A stretch of DNA of 64,000 nucleotides, taken from positions 3,717,001-3,781,000 of the forward strand of contig NZ_CP049107.1 of NCBI RefSeq assembly GCF_011044255.1, written 5' to 3'. Position numbers and translations under genes: made by a program. The notes beneath the pieces are model-generated. The model saw only the letters and a list, made by a program, of their open reading frames with translations. It did not search any database and was not told where the DNA came from. Numbering within the stretch: the first letter of the stretch is position 1; every line of letters starts with the position of its first letter. Positions 24,851-33,453 of the stretch are shown piece by piece. Source of the stretch: Rhizorhabdus phycosphaerae (GTDB lineage Bacteria; Pseudomonadota; Alphaproteobacteria; Sphingomonadales; Sphingomonadaceae).

Positions 24851-25681
24851 ATGGATATTGCGGGCCGGACGGCTGTCATCGTCACGATGCACGACAAGGA
24901 ATCCGTCATCGAAGCGGGGCTTGCCGGCTTGGGTCTGCGCTTCCTTCCGCCGCCTAAGATCGACACCGACGGCTTCGGCACGTTCAGCGGCGAAATCCCG
25001 AGGACCGGATCGCAGCGTGACGCGCTGCTGGCCAAGGCCGGTGCCGGATTGGACGCGGTGGCGGCCGCAGACTTTGCGCTTGCCAGCGAGGGCGCCTTCG
25101 GCCCGCACCCCGTTCATGGCTTCGTGCCGGGCGGTCGGGAACTGGTCGTTCTTCTCGACCGGTCGAGCGGTCGGCACGTTATCGGCGAGGATCTGACGCT
25201 AGACACCAATTTCGCCAGCTGCGACGCACGCTCCTTGAGCGAGGCGCAGGATTTCGCACAGCGCATCGGTTTTCCAGACCATGGACTGCTGCTGGCCCCA
25301 CCGGGGGGAGGCGGGCCCTTCCTCAAGAATGTTCGCGATGGCGCAGCGTTCGATTCGACGATTGCTGCGTTGCTGGCCGGGCATGGCGGCGTCCATCTTC
25401 GCACCGACATGCGAGCGCATCGAAACCCGACCCGCAGGGCCTCGATCGCGCGCGCCGTGACCGACCTCGCGCTTCGTCTCGACCAGCGCTGCCCCGATTG
25501 CGGGTTTCCGGACTGGCGCGGGGTCCTCCGCGCCGGTCGACGCTGTGGCTGGTGCGGCACGGAAACGCAGGACAGCGCGGATCGATTCTACCGGTGCCGG
25601 AGCTGTGGGCTCGAACGCGTCGAGCCGATCGATCCCGGCCGGATGGCCGATCCCGTGCACTGTCCGTCCTGCAACCCCTGA
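24851..25681 (+). CDS. DUF6671-like protein with C-terminal zinc-ribbon region
   Basis: A 276-residue cytosolic protein. The N-terminal part begins GRTAVIVTMHDKESVI. The middle carries the signature HLRTDMRAHRNPTRRASI (about residues 185-205), typical of the DUF6671 family as I recall it. The C-terminal 75 residues hold paired Cys motifs able to form two zinc ribbons: CPDCGFPDW, CGWCGTE, YRCRSCGLE and HCPSCNP. Function is unknown. The start at MDIAGRT follows GGAGGG; an in-frame upstream ATG lacks a site. It stands alone between the dab regulator and a diguanylate cyclase. Confidence 0.8.
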   Translation: MDIAGRTAVIVTMHDKESVIEAGLAGLGLRFLPPPKIDTDGFGTFSGEIPRTGSQRDALLAKAGAGLDAVAAADFALASEGAFGPHPVHGFVPGGRELVVLLDRSSGRHVIGEDLTLDTNFASCDARSLSEAQDFAQRIGFPDHGLLLAPPGGGGPFLKNVRDGAAFDSTIAALLAGHGGVHLRTDMRAHRNPTRRASIARAVTDLALRLDQRCPDCGFPDWRGVLRAGRRCGWCGTETQDSADRFYRCRSCGLERVEPIDPGRMADPVHCPSCNP

Positions 25682-25783
25682 ATTACGACCGGCGGCGCGC
25701 ATTGGGGGTCTATCGCCGGGCGCGGAATTCGCGCATGGATACAGCTTGTTAATGGCCCTGTGCGATGGCCGGCGCGGGTTCGC

Positions 25784-26914
25784 ATGATCATGTCCACGCT
25801 TCCAGACGTCGAAACGCTGCGCCTGTGCAGCATGCTCGCTTCCGCAGCGTTCGGGCTGGTCTTTACCATGCTCTGGTGGCGCGAGCGCAGCGCACTTCAT
25901 ATGCTCTGCTGGGCAGCAAGCTCCTTTCTCTATGCACTCACCATCATCGGGTTCGGCATCGTGGGGCGAGATGCCTTCGGGTTGACCAGCCTGCTGTTCG
26001 GTGGCCTCGCTTCGTCCAACATCCTGGGCGTCAGCGGCATGCGCAGCCTCGAAGGGCGCAGCCCGTTCCAGTGGTGGATGCTCCTGCCGATCGTGGCCGC
26101 GCCAAGCCTCCATGGCCTGCCGCGCCTCGCGATCGCGACCGGGCATCTGCCCCTGGACAGCGTGTTGCCCCAGATCGGCGACGCTATCGGCCTGTCCCTG
26201 TCGATGATCCTCGTCGGTTGTGCCTTCCTGTTCGGCCGGACAGCCTATCGCACCGCGGGGCACCGGATCGTCGGTTGCGCCCAGCTAGCCTATGTTCCCG
26301 CCTATGCGCTCTCAGTGGCGGGAGAGTTCGGGACATTGCGCGACGTCGAACTGCTCGCGCTGCTTGGCATGCTGTCCGATCAATTGCTGCTGGGCATTTT
26401 GAACATGGGGTTGCTTTCGATCCCGATCGAGCGCGCGCAGCGCGATCTTCGACAGGCGGCCCTGCGTGACACGCTCACCGGCGCCTGGAACAGGGCCGGG
26501 TTGCATGAACAGATGGGGCGGCTGATCGAGCCGGGCGCATCGGTGCTCGTGATCGACATCGACCATTTCAAGACGATCAACGACCGGCATGGTCATGCCG
26601 CAGGAGACGCCATCCTGGCCCTGATCGGCCGCGAAGCCGCGCTTTTCGCGTTGGAGGACGGCGGAGAGCTCGGTCGGCTGGGCGGAGACGAATTCGCGAT
26701 CCTGCTGCCCGCAAGCTGCGAGGATGCGCTGGGCTTTGCCGAAGGGCTGCGCGCACGGCTGGCGCGCAAGACGGCGATCGTTCACGACTGGAGCGTCAGC
26801 ATGGGCCTTGCGGCAGTTCAGCCGGGTGAGAGCGATTTCGACGCAGCGCTCCACCGCGCCGACATTTCGCTGTACCGTGCTAAGGCGCATGGGCGAGGGC
26901 GGGTGGCGGCCTGA
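25784..26914 (+). CDS. Membrane-anchored diguanylate cyclase (GGDEF)
   Basis: A 376-residue protein with about six N-terminal membrane helices (to about residue 205) and a GGDEF domain (about 220-376). The active-site motif is intact: GRLGGDEFAI, with GGDEF at about 300-304, preceded by VLVIDIDHFKTINDRHGHAAGD. It is therefore expected to make cyclic di-GMP from two GTP in response to a signal read by the membrane domain. No inhibitory RxxD site is obvious just upstream of GGDEF. The start is one of two close ATGs (25784 or 25790), with only a weak ribosome-binding site. No EAL domain is present. Confidence 0.9.
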   Translation: MIMSTLPDVETLRLCSMLASAAFGLVFTMLWWRERSALHMLCWAASSFLYALTIIGFGIVGRDAFGLTSLLFGGLASSNILGVSGMRSLEGRSPFQWWMLLPIVAAPSLHGLPRLAIATGHLPLDSVLPQIGDAIGLSLSMILVGCAFLFGRTAYRTAGHRIVGCAQLAYVPAYALSVAGEFGTLRDVELLALLGMLSDQLLLGILNMGLLSIPIERAQRDLRQAALRDTLTGAWNRAGLHEQMGRLIEPGASVLVIDIDHFKTINDRHGHAAGDAILALIGREAALFALEDGGELGRLGGDEFAILLPASCEDALGFAEGLRARLARKTAIVHDWSVSMGLAAVQPGESDFDAALHRADISLYRAKAHGRGRVAA

Positions 26915-26938
26915 ACCGCGGGCCCGCACTCTGGCGGC

Positions 26939-28282
26939 TCAGAAATCTCGACGCCGCTTTTGCGGACCGCCGGCCATGGGCAGCCTGTCCTCGTCGATCA
27001 GCGCACCGGCCTTGATCACCACGACGATCGCCTTGGCGTTGTTAATGTCGGCGGTAGGATCGGCGCTCAGTAGAACGGCATCGGCAACCTTTCCCGGAGC
27101 GATCGAGCCGAGTTCGTCCTCGCGGCCCAGATGGCGCGCGCTGTTGAGGGTCGCCATGCGGATGATCTCGCCCGGCTTCACACCGGCTGCCTGCATAAGC
27201 TCCATCTCCCGGTGCACTGCAGGGCCGACCGACTGGTCCGTGCCGATCGCGATCACCCCGCCTGCCGCGTCGATCTTGCGCAAATTCTCCTGCGCGATCG
27301 GGGTCATCAGCTTCATCCACCAGGTCCAGCTGCGCTCCTTCCATTCGGCGCGTGTCTTGGACTTGAGCTCGGCGATCTGCTGCTTGCTGTAGGAGGCGGC
27401 ATAAAGCGGCTGGTCGAGATATTCGGGATGCTCGACAAGCCGGCTATAGCCCTCCCCGATCGTGAGCGTGGTCGCCATCGGCGTCTTCTTGGCCCCCATC
27501 AGCTTGACGAAGCCGTCGCTGACCGGGCCCTGGATGACCGGGTGGGCCAGACTGTCGACGCCGGCATAGATCGCCTCGATCGCGCGCAGTTCGCTTGAGG
27601 TGTGCGCGGTCGTGCGGATGCCGCGCTCGTTATAATATTGGATGATGTTCTGCATCAGGTCGAGGGGCAGCAGCGAGATCATCGGCCGCGAGCCCCAGCC
27701 ATGTTCCTCCAGCGTGAGCTTGACGATGTCGGGCTTCTGCTCGGCGATATGCTTGTCGAGCGCCGGCTTCGCCTGCGGCCAGCTGTCGACCTCAACGCCC
27801 ATCGCAGAGCCGTGGCTGCCCGGATAGGTGACGAGATTGCCCGTGGCGAGAATGCGCGGGGAGAGGATCTTGCCGGCGCGCTCCTCGTCACGCAGGGTCA
27901 GGATGAAGCGCGCATCATTGCCCGCATCATAGATGGTGGTGACGCCCGAATAGAGGAAGCTCGCGAGCGCCTGGACGCCCTGGTCGTGCTTCTTCTCGGG
28001 GTTATAGGGACCGCCGAGATGGATGTGGACGTCCATCAGGCCCGGGATCATCCAGCGGCCGGTCGCATCGATGCGGCGACCTTTCAACTGCGATGCCGCG
28101 ACGGTCGGCGTGACTGCGACGAACCTGCCGTCGTCGATGGCCACGCTCATGTCGGGCTGGGCCGCCCCGCCCGTGCCGTCGACGAGCGTGACATGGTCGA
28201 AGATGATCGCCTCGGCGTGCGCGACCGCGCCGGCGACCAGCATCGAGCCTGCGAGCAGAAAGCCCCGGATAAGCGTTTTCAT
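26939..28282 (-). CDS. Secreted amidohydrolase, second gene of an amidohydrolase pair
   Basis: A 447-residue amidohydrolase with a signal peptide ending at VAHAEA. Metal-binding motifs: MDVHIHLGG (HxH), KLTLEEHGW, TTAHTSS, SLAHPVI and AIGTDQS. It belongs to the imidazolonepropionase/prolidase-like group and probably cleaves an amide or peptide bond in the periplasm. It begins 2 bases after the stop of the upstream amidohydrolase (TGAAAATG). A GTG 6 bases earlier would give a 4-base overlap; either way the two are coupled. Both are expected to be driven from the promoter carrying the 18-bp element at 29726. Confidence 0.87.
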   Translation of the reverse strand: MKTLIRGFLLAGSMLVAGAVAHAEAIIFDHVTLVDGTGGAAQPDMSVAIDDGRFVAVTPTVAASQLKGRRIDATGRWMIPGLMDVHIHLGGPYNPEKKHDQGVQALASFLYSGVTTIYDAGNDARFILTLRDEERAGKILSPRILATGNLVTYPGSHGSAMGVEVDSWPQAKPALDKHIAEQKPDIVKLTLEEHGWGSRPMISLLPLDLMQNIIQYYNERGIRTTAHTSSELRAIEAIYAGVDSLAHPVIQGPVSDGFVKLMGAKKTPMATTLTIGEGYSRLVEHPEYLDQPLYAASYSKQQIAELKSKTRAEWKERSWTWWMKLMTPIAQENLRKIDAAGGVIAIGTDQSVGPAVHREMELMQAAGVKPGEIIRMATLNSARHLGREDELGSIAPGKVADAVLLSADPTADINNAKAIVVVIKAGALIDEDRLPMAGGPQKRRRDF

Positions 28283-28284
28283 TT

Positions 28285-29670
28285 TCACAGCCCCGTCTCC
28301 CCGGCCTTGCCGTCCTTCTTGAAAATGATGCCGTCGCGCATGACGAAATCGACCGTCAGAACCGCGCGGATATCGGCCAGCGGGTCGCCCTCCAGCGCGA
28401 CGATGTCCGCCGCCAGGCCCGGGGCGATGCTGCCCCGGTCGGCCACGCCGCCGGCCTTGGCCGCGTTGACCGTCCCCGTCTTCAGCGCCTCCATCGGCGT
28501 CATGCCCGCCTCGACATATTCGAGCATCTCGTAGCCATTGGTGCCGTGGGGCGCGATGCCGTTATCGGTGCCCAGAGCGATCGGAACGCCCAGGCGGATC
28601 GCCGCGCGGACCATCTTCTTGGGCTGGTCGCCCAACTGGTAGAGTTTGGCCAGCGAATTGGAGGCAAGGTTCTTGAACGGCCCCTGACGAACCTTCTCCG
28701 GCGTATCGCCGACCCAGGTGATCGGCCAGACCGTCGGGATCAGCCAGGTGCCGTGCTGCTTCATCAGCTTCAGGCTTTCCTCGTCGGCCCACATCGCATG
28801 CTCGATGGAGTCATAGCCGGCGCGCACCGCGGCATCGATGCCGCTCTTGCCATGGGCGTGGGTGGTGACCTTGCGGCCCATCGCATGGCCCGCATCGACG
28901 ATCGCGCGCAGTTCCTCGTCGGTGAACTGCTGCCCGGTGCCCGCGTCGGACTCGTCCAGCACGCCGCCCGTGACGTGGACCTTGATGACGTCGGCGCCAT
29001 ATTTGATCGCGTTGCGGACCGCGCGGCGACAGTCGTCGGCGCCGTCGCACACGCCCGGCCGGATCTGCGCCTCCATCAGGTCGCGGCGGAGGCCATGGGC
29101 GTCCGCATGGCCGTTGGTCGGGCTGATTCCTTCGCCGGCGGCGATGATCTTGGGCCCGGGGACGATTCCGTCACGGATGGCGTCGCGAAGGGCGAACAGC
29201 GAGTCGCCCGGCGATCCCAGGTCGCGGACCGTGGTGAAGCCGGCCATCAGCGTGCGATAGCCATTGGCATAGGCGTTGATCGCGAAATATTCTGGGCCTT
29301 CCTTCAGCCGCGTCATCGGGTTGCGCGCCGATCCGCCCGAGCTGAGATGGACGTGCATGTCCATGAAGCCCGGCAGCACGAAGCGGTTCTTCAGGTCGAT
29401 CACGCGCGTATCGGCCGGCAGGCCCAGTGCGGCAGCATCGAGATAGCCGCTGCGGACCGCAAGGATCTTGCCGTCGCGCGTGACGATGGTCGCCTGTTCC
29501 ACGACTTTCTCGCCCGGCACGGCAAGCAGCTTTCCGGCATGGAGTATCGTCGGCAGCGCGGCGGGAGCGGTAGGATGCGGCGGGGTACCAGGAACGGGGG
29601 TCGTCTCGGCGAAGCCCGGCGCGGCGAGCGCCAGGGCCAGAGCGGCTGCACAGCCGATAAATATCTTCAT
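28285..29670 (-). CDS. Secreted amidohydrolase, first gene of an amidohydrolase pair
   Basis: A 461-residue amidohydrolase with a signal peptide (MKIFIGCAAALALALAAPGF, then AET). Metal ligands: MHVHLSSGG, the Lys of VIKVHVTGG, TTHAHGKSG, SIEHAMWAD and ALGTDNG. The Pro-rich linker after the signal is common in secreted members. Closest in style to the periplasmic amidohydrolase at 5600-6892, so the window holds three of this group. It has its own promoter region with the 18-bp operator-like element 55 bp upstream. Likely substrates are N-acylated amino acids or dipeptides, inferred from the family. Confidence 0.88.
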   Translation of the reverse strand: MKIFIGCAAALALALAAPGFAETTPVPGTPPHPTAPAALPTILHAGKLLAVPGEKVVEQATIVTRDGKILAVRSGYLDAAALGLPADTRVIDLKNRFVLPGFMDMHVHLSSGGSARNPMTRLKEGPEYFAINAYANGYRTLMAGFTTVRDLGSPGDSLFALRDAIRDGIVPGPKIIAAGEGISPTNGHADAHGLRRDLMEAQIRPGVCDGADDCRRAVRNAIKYGADVIKVHVTGGVLDESDAGTGQQFTDEELRAIVDAGHAMGRKVTTHAHGKSGIDAAVRAGYDSIEHAMWADEESLKLMKQHGTWLIPTVWPITWVGDTPEKVRQGPFKNLASNSLAKLYQLGDQPKKMVRAAIRLGVPIALGTDNGIAPHGTNGYEMLEYVEAGMTPMEALKTGTVNAAKAGGVADRGSIAPGLAADIVALEGDPLADIRAVLTVDFVMRDGIIFKKDGKAGETGL

Positions 29671-29725
29671 TCCATCCCCCTGTTCGGCGACAGCAAGGAG
29701 GCTAACGCGATATTCCCGATAATGA

Positions 29726-29743
29726 AATATGAAAATGCATATT
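29726..29743 (+). promoter_or_regulatory. 18-bp regulon element, copy 1 (amidohydrolase promoter)
   Basis: AATATGAAAATGCATATT is a perfect 6-6-6 inverted repeat, 55 bp upstream of the first amidohydrolase start. It shares the pattern ATATG-N-AAA-N-G-N-ATAT with copies at 30768-30785 and 36977-36994. The surrounding sequence is far more AT-rich than the coding DNA. Confidence 0.72.
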
Positions 29744-29778
29744 AAAATGGCGTGGAAGACTCTGCCTTTCGAGCCCGG

Positions 29779-30186
29779 TCAGTCGATCCATTCGAAGAAT
29801 TCGACCGTGTAGCCCTCGGGGTCGCGAACCTTGAACTCGATCGTCCGGCCGTCGCAGCCGATGTGCAGTCCGCGCCCGGTGCCGGGCAGCTGATGGGCGA
29901 AGAGCCGCTGATGCCATTCCTGCAAGGCGCTCGTCTGGATCGACAGGATCGCGCCTTTGTTCGTGCCGGCAATCGGCTGCTGGCTGCCGGCGCCATCGCC
30001 GACCAGCGCGAGATGGCTGCTGGCGTGGATGCGAAACAGGGCCAGGCCATCGAGCGTCATGACCTTCTCGAACCCGATCACCTCTTCGTACCAGGCGGTC
30101 GCCGCTGCGAGATCGGCATAGTAGAACATGGTCAGGACGCCATCGACCTTGGGGATGGATGGCAGAGCGTGTCCGGCATTCGACAT
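29779..30186 (-). CDS. VOC-fold (glyoxalase/dioxygenase superfamily) protein
   Basis: A 135-residue single-domain VOC protein. The start of the fold is TMFYYADLAAATAWYEEVIGF and the end is FKVRDPEGYTVEFFEW, whose last Glu is the usual metal-ligand position. The His of the first module is not evident at the usual place, so metal binding is uncertain. The start at MSNAGHALP is chosen over an upstream TTG because it gives a normal-length VOC domain. It lies 26 bases downstream of the MarR gene on the same strand, so it is probably co-transcribed with the regulator. Confidence 0.8.
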   Translation of the reverse strand: MSNAGHALPSIPKVDGVLTMFYYADLAAATAWYEEVIGFEKVMTLDGLALFRIHASSHLALVGDGAGSQQPIAGTNKGAILSIQTSALQEWHQRLFAHQLPGTGRGLHIGCDGRTIEFKVRDPEGYTVEFFEWID

Positions 30187-30212
30187 GCGATCATCTAGCG
30201 GCAAGATCGCGC

Positions 30213-30704
30213 TCAATCATAGAGGTCGATGTTGTTTTCGATGCGCCGAAGTGTTTCGCGAAACAGATCGAGCGTCTCCGCCGATATGCCCTCGAGCGCG
30301 ATTCGTTCATGGGCATAAGCGGAATGCCGGATCGAGGCGAAGGTCTCGGCGCCCTTGTCCGTCAGCGTGATGTCGATCATCCGCGAGTCTTCCGCCGACA
30401 CGCGCCGCTCGACCATTCCGTCCTTTTCCAGCTGGACGACGACTCGGCTGACGGTCGGCTGCTCCATCAAGGTCTGCTCCACGATTCCGCTGATGCTCAG
30501 CGTACCGCTCGAATGGAGCACGCTCATGATGCGCCACTGCGACAGGTTGATGCCCAGCGCGCGCATCCGGCCCTGCAGGCGGACGTTCAGCCGGTTCGTG
30601 ACCCGATAGAGCTGATAGGGCAGATAATCGTCCAGCCAGCGGTCCCCCTTTTCCAGATCCACGGGGCCAGCGGGCTTGCTCTCCTGATGCTTGTTGCTGC
30701 TCAT
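30213..30704 (-). CDS. MarR-family regulator, probable controller of the 27-37 kb regulon
   Basis: A 163-residue MarR regulator. The winged helix region covers about residues 55-115 (LSISGIVEQTLMEQPTVSRV, then LEKDGMVERRVSAEDSRM, the wing with the usual Asp-Ser-Arg). The start at MSSNKHQ lies 63 bp from the 18-bp element at 30768, in the region shared with the divergent NSS transporter gene. The same element precedes the amidohydrolase pair and the TonB receptor, so this protein is the best candidate to bind all three. The ligand is probably the imported substrate or a product. Confidence 0.88.
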   Translation of the reverse strand: MSSNKHQESKPAGPVDLEKGDRWLDDYLPYQLYRVTNRLNVRLQGRMRALGINLSQWRIMSVLHSSGTLSISGIVEQTLMEQPTVSRVVVQLEKDGMVERRVSAEDSRMIDITLTDKGAETFASIRHSAYAHERIALEGISAETLDLFRETLRRIENNIDLYD

Positions 30705-30767
30705 ATGCGATCGATCCCCAACATTCTTCGCATCTAGGGGGCTGCGGCGCGTGCACGCAACAAAATC

Positions 30768-30785
30768 TATATGCAAAAGGATATA
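30768..30785 (+). promoter_or_regulatory. 18-bp regulon element, copy 2 (marR/NSS transporter divergent promoter)
   Basis: TATATGCAAAAGGATATA matches the element at 29726 at 13 of 18 positions and lies 48 bp upstream of the transporter start. The wider region TCTATAT...ATATAGA (30766-30799) adds a second, longer dyad. The divergent marR gene starts 63 bp away, suiting joint control and autoregulation. Confidence 0.68.
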
Positions 30786-30833
30786 TTTTTGAATATAGAG
30801 ACTGCGGAAGCGCGAAAAGAGGACTTACGGGGC

Positions 30834-32213
30834 ATGGCAGAGGCAGAAGGCGATCGCGCAGGCGGAGAGGTGTGGACCTCCAAACTGGCCTTCGTGCTCG
30901 CCGCCGCAGCTGCCGCGATCGGCCTCGGCAGTCTCTGGCGGTTCCCCTATGTCGCCGGGGCAAATGGCGGTGGCGCCTTCGTGATCCTCTATATCGTCTT
31001 CGTATTGCTGATCTGTGTCCCCCTGATGATTGCCGAGATGGCGATGGGGCGGCGGGGCCATGGCAGCGTGATCGGTACGATGGAAAGGCTCGTGAAGGCC
31101 GAAGGCGCCTCGCCGGTCTGGCGCGTGATCGGCTGGCTGAGCCTTGCCATCCCCTTTTTCGGACTGAGCTATTATAGCGTCGTCGCCGGCTGGGGCGTGG
31201 ATTATGCCCGGCTCGCGATCGTGCAGGGTTTTGGCGGGCTCGACGCGGCGGGATCGCGCGGTGTGTTCGAAGCGGCGATCGGTTCGCCGGGGCGACAGGC
31301 CTTCCTCCAATTCGCCTTCATCGCGGCGGTCGCCGTCGTGGTGGCGCTTGGCGTCAGGCGCGGCATCGAGGTCGTGTCCAAGGTGAAGATGGTCGCGCTC
31401 TTCGTCGTCCTGATCGGCCTCGTGACGTATAACGCGCTTACGATCGGGCTGACGCCTGCCCTGCATTTCCTCTTCTATCCCGATTTCTCGGCGATGACCG
31501 GAACCGGCGTGCTGACCGCCCTGGGCCAGGCGCTGTTCTCGACCGCGATCGGCGTCGGCGTGTTGATGACCTATGCCGCCTATCTGCCGCGCGGCGTCTC
31601 GCTGCCGCAGTCGGCGATTATCGTTTCGGGCTCGGTGATCTTCATCGCAATGATGGCGGGGCTGGCAATTTTTCCTGCAGTGCTGTTCTACGGACTGGCG
31701 CCGACCGAGGGCCCCAATCTCATCTTCGTGACGCTTCCCGTTGCCTTCGGCGGCATGCCGGGCGGCCGTCTCGTTAGCATCGCTTTCTTCTGCCTGATCG
31801 CCCTCGGCGCGTTCACGACCGCCGTCGGCATGCTCGAGCCGGTCGTCGCGTGGCTGATGGAAAAGACCGGCTGGAAGCGGGCGCCCGTGTCGCTCGGCAC
31901 GGCGCTTGCGATATACGCCGTGGGCCTGCCGTCGCTGTTGTCGTTCAACCTGCTCAAGGATGTCCATCCACTCGATTTCCTGCCGCCCTTCGCCGGCAAG
32001 ACCTTCTTCGAGATACTCGACTTCGGCATCGCCGATCTGCTGCTGCCGCTCAATGCCCTGCTGATCGCGCTCTTCGCCGGCTGGGCGATCCGCCGGACGA
32101 TGACTCCGGAGGTGACCGATCTCAAATCGGGCGGTTTCCGGCTGTGGCACATGCTGCTGGCCTTCGTCTCGCCTGCTGCGATCATCGGTCTGATGATCCA
32201 TATTCTCGCCTGA
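30834..32213 (+). CDS. Sodium-dependent amino-acid transporter (NSS/SNF family)
   Basis: A 459-residue transporter of the neurotransmitter:sodium symporter family (LeuT/MhsT type). The hallmark helix 1 motif AAAIGLGSLWRFPYVAGANG is at about residues 26-45. About 11 membrane helices follow, which is the usual bacterial number. Substrates of bacterial members are hydrophobic or aromatic amino acids. An in-frame ATG at 30771 would lie inside the operator, so the start was placed at 30834. It is co-transcribed with the class V PLP enzyme (27-bp gap), suggesting the amino acid is metabolised by it. Confidence 0.92.
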   Translation: MAEAEGDRAGGEVWTSKLAFVLAAAAAAIGLGSLWRFPYVAGANGGGAFVILYIVFVLLICVPLMIAEMAMGRRGHGSVIGTMERLVKAEGASPVWRVIGWLSLAIPFFGLSYYSVVAGWGVDYARLAIVQGFGGLDAAGSRGVFEAAIGSPGRQAFLQFAFIAAVAVVVALGVRRGIEVVSKVKMVALFVVLIGLVTYNALTIGLTPALHFLFYPDFSAMTGTGVLTALGQALFSTAIGVGVLMTYAAYLPRGVSLPQSAIIVSGSVIFIAMMAGLAIFPAVLFYGLAPTEGPNLIFVTLPVAFGGMPGGRLVSIAFFCLIALGAFTTAVGMLEPVVAWLMEKTGWKRAPVSLGTALAIYAVGLPSLLSFNLLKDVHPLDFLPPFAGKTFFEILDFGIADLLLPLNALLIALFAGWAIRRTMTPEVTDLKSGGFRLWHMLLAFVSPAAIIGLMIHILA

Positions 32214-32240
32214 TCTCATCGTTTCTTCGGAGTTGCCCTC

Positions 32241-33401
32241 GTGTCTCTTCTCCCCGACCTGAAAGCCGTCCGGGCGCAGTTCGCCTCTCTGCCCGAACTC
32301 GCTTATTTCAGCAGCGGATCCTACGGCCTGCTCGCCGACAGCGTGCGCGAGGCCTTCAACCGCTATCTCGACGACCGGGTGGCGAAGGGTGCCGACTGGG
32401 GCGGCTGGGTCGACCGGCTCGAACTGGTCCGCGCGCAGATGGCGCGCGTCTTCGCGGTCGATGCCGACGAGATCGCGATTACCGGGTCGGCTTCGGCCGG
32501 GATCAACGCCATCGCCAGCGCATTCGATTTCTCGGGCGGGCGTAACCGGATCGTCCTGTCGAACTTCGAATTCCCGACGGGCGCGCAGATCTGGCACGCG
32601 CAGGAGCAGGCCGGCGCCGAGGTGGTGCATGTACCCGAAACCGGTCAGGGAATCGTCGATATCGAGGGTTTCCGCGCCGCCATCGACGAAAGCACAGCGA
32701 TCGTCGCTCTTTCGCACGTCTGCTACCGTCATGGTGGGCGTCTTCCCGACGAGGATATCCGGGAAATCTGTCGCATCGCCCATGCCGTCGGCGCGATCGT
32801 GCTGCTCGACTGTTATCAGTCGGTCGGGTCGCAGCCGATCGACGTGCGCGCATTGGGCGTCGATCTGGCGGTCGGGGGCATGCTCAAATATCTGCTGGGA
32901 ACCGCCGGCATCGGCTTTCTCTACGTCCGTCGCGAATTGATCGAGACGCTCTCGCCGCGCAACAGCGGCTGGTTCGCTCAGGTCGACCCGGGGGCGATGG
33001 ATATCTTCGCCAACCGGCCCAGCCCGACGGCGCGTCGCTTCGAGGGGGGGACGCCGCCGGTACCGAGCCTTTATGGCACGCAGGCCGGACTGGATATCGT
33101 CCTCGACATCGGGCTCGATGCGATAGGCGAACATGTGCGTACGATCACGCGCCACGCGATGAACCGTCTGGCGGCCGAGCAGATCGCAGTCTTCACGCCT
33201 GCGGACGATGATCGACGCGGCCCGTTGCTGGCCATCCCGTCGCGTGACGATGGGGCGCTGGTCGCCGCGCTGGCCGAGGACAAGGTGATCACCTCGTCGC
33301 GCGACGGCAAGATCCGCGCGGGCTTCCACTTCTACAATGACGAGGAAGACGTCGAGCGGCTGGTGTCCGCGCTGTCGAAGCGGCGCGCGCTGCTCGGCTG
33401 A
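32241..33401 (+). CDS. Class V aminotransferase-fold PLP enzyme
   Basis: A 386-residue fold-type I class V PLP protein (cysteine desulfurase/isopenicillin epimerase/kynureninase-like). Cofactor residues: Lys216 in DLAVGGMLKYLLG, Asp190 and Gln193 in VLLDCYQSVG, and SGSYG near residue 25 for the phosphate side. There is no conserved active-site Cys loop of a desulfurase, so a lyase, transaminase or epimerase acting on the imported amino acid is more likely. The start is GTG (32241) with GGAG upstream. It lies 27 bases after the NSS transporter gene and ends at a strong terminator. Confidence 0.85.
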   Translation: MSLLPDLKAVRAQFASLPELAYFSSGSYGLLADSVREAFNRYLDDRVAKGADWGGWVDRLELVRAQMARVFAVDADEIAITGSASAGINAIASAFDFSGGRNRIVLSNFEFPTGAQIWHAQEQAGAEVVHVPETGQGIVDIEGFRAAIDESTAIVALSHVCYRHGGRLPDEDIREICRIAHAVGAIVLLDCYQSVGSQPIDVRALGVDLAVGGMLKYLLGTAGIGFLYVRRELIETLSPRNSGWFAQVDPGAMDIFANRPSPTARRFEGGTPPVPSLYGTQAGLDIVLDIGLDAIGEHVRTITRHAMNRLAAEQIAVFTPADDDRRGPLLAIPSRDDGALVAALAEDKVITSSRDGKIRAGFHFYNDEEDVERLVSALSKRRALLG

Positions 33402-33424
33402 CGGCGGCGCTGCCGGCGCCTGGA

Positions 33425-33446
33425 GGGGGATCGCCGATCCCCCTTT
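33425..33446. terminator. Terminator between convergent PLP-enzyme and CDGSH-cupin genes
   Basis: GGGGGATC at 33425-33432 pairs perfectly with GATCCCCC at 33436-33443 around a 3-base loop, followed by TTT on the plus strand. It fills the 52-bp gap between two convergent genes. Confidence 0.8.
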
Positions 33447-33453
33447 CGCGATT

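Noticed and set aside
30771-30833. Upstream ATG extending the NSS transporter by 21 residues
   Set aside because: The ATG falls inside the operator-like element and the extension is not typical of the family; the ATG at 30834 fits better.
30825-33329. 834-codon minus-strand frame over the NSS transporter and PLP enzyme
   Set aside because: It spans two well-defined plus-strand genes and the gap between them; the product is extremely rich in Arg, Asp, Glu and His.
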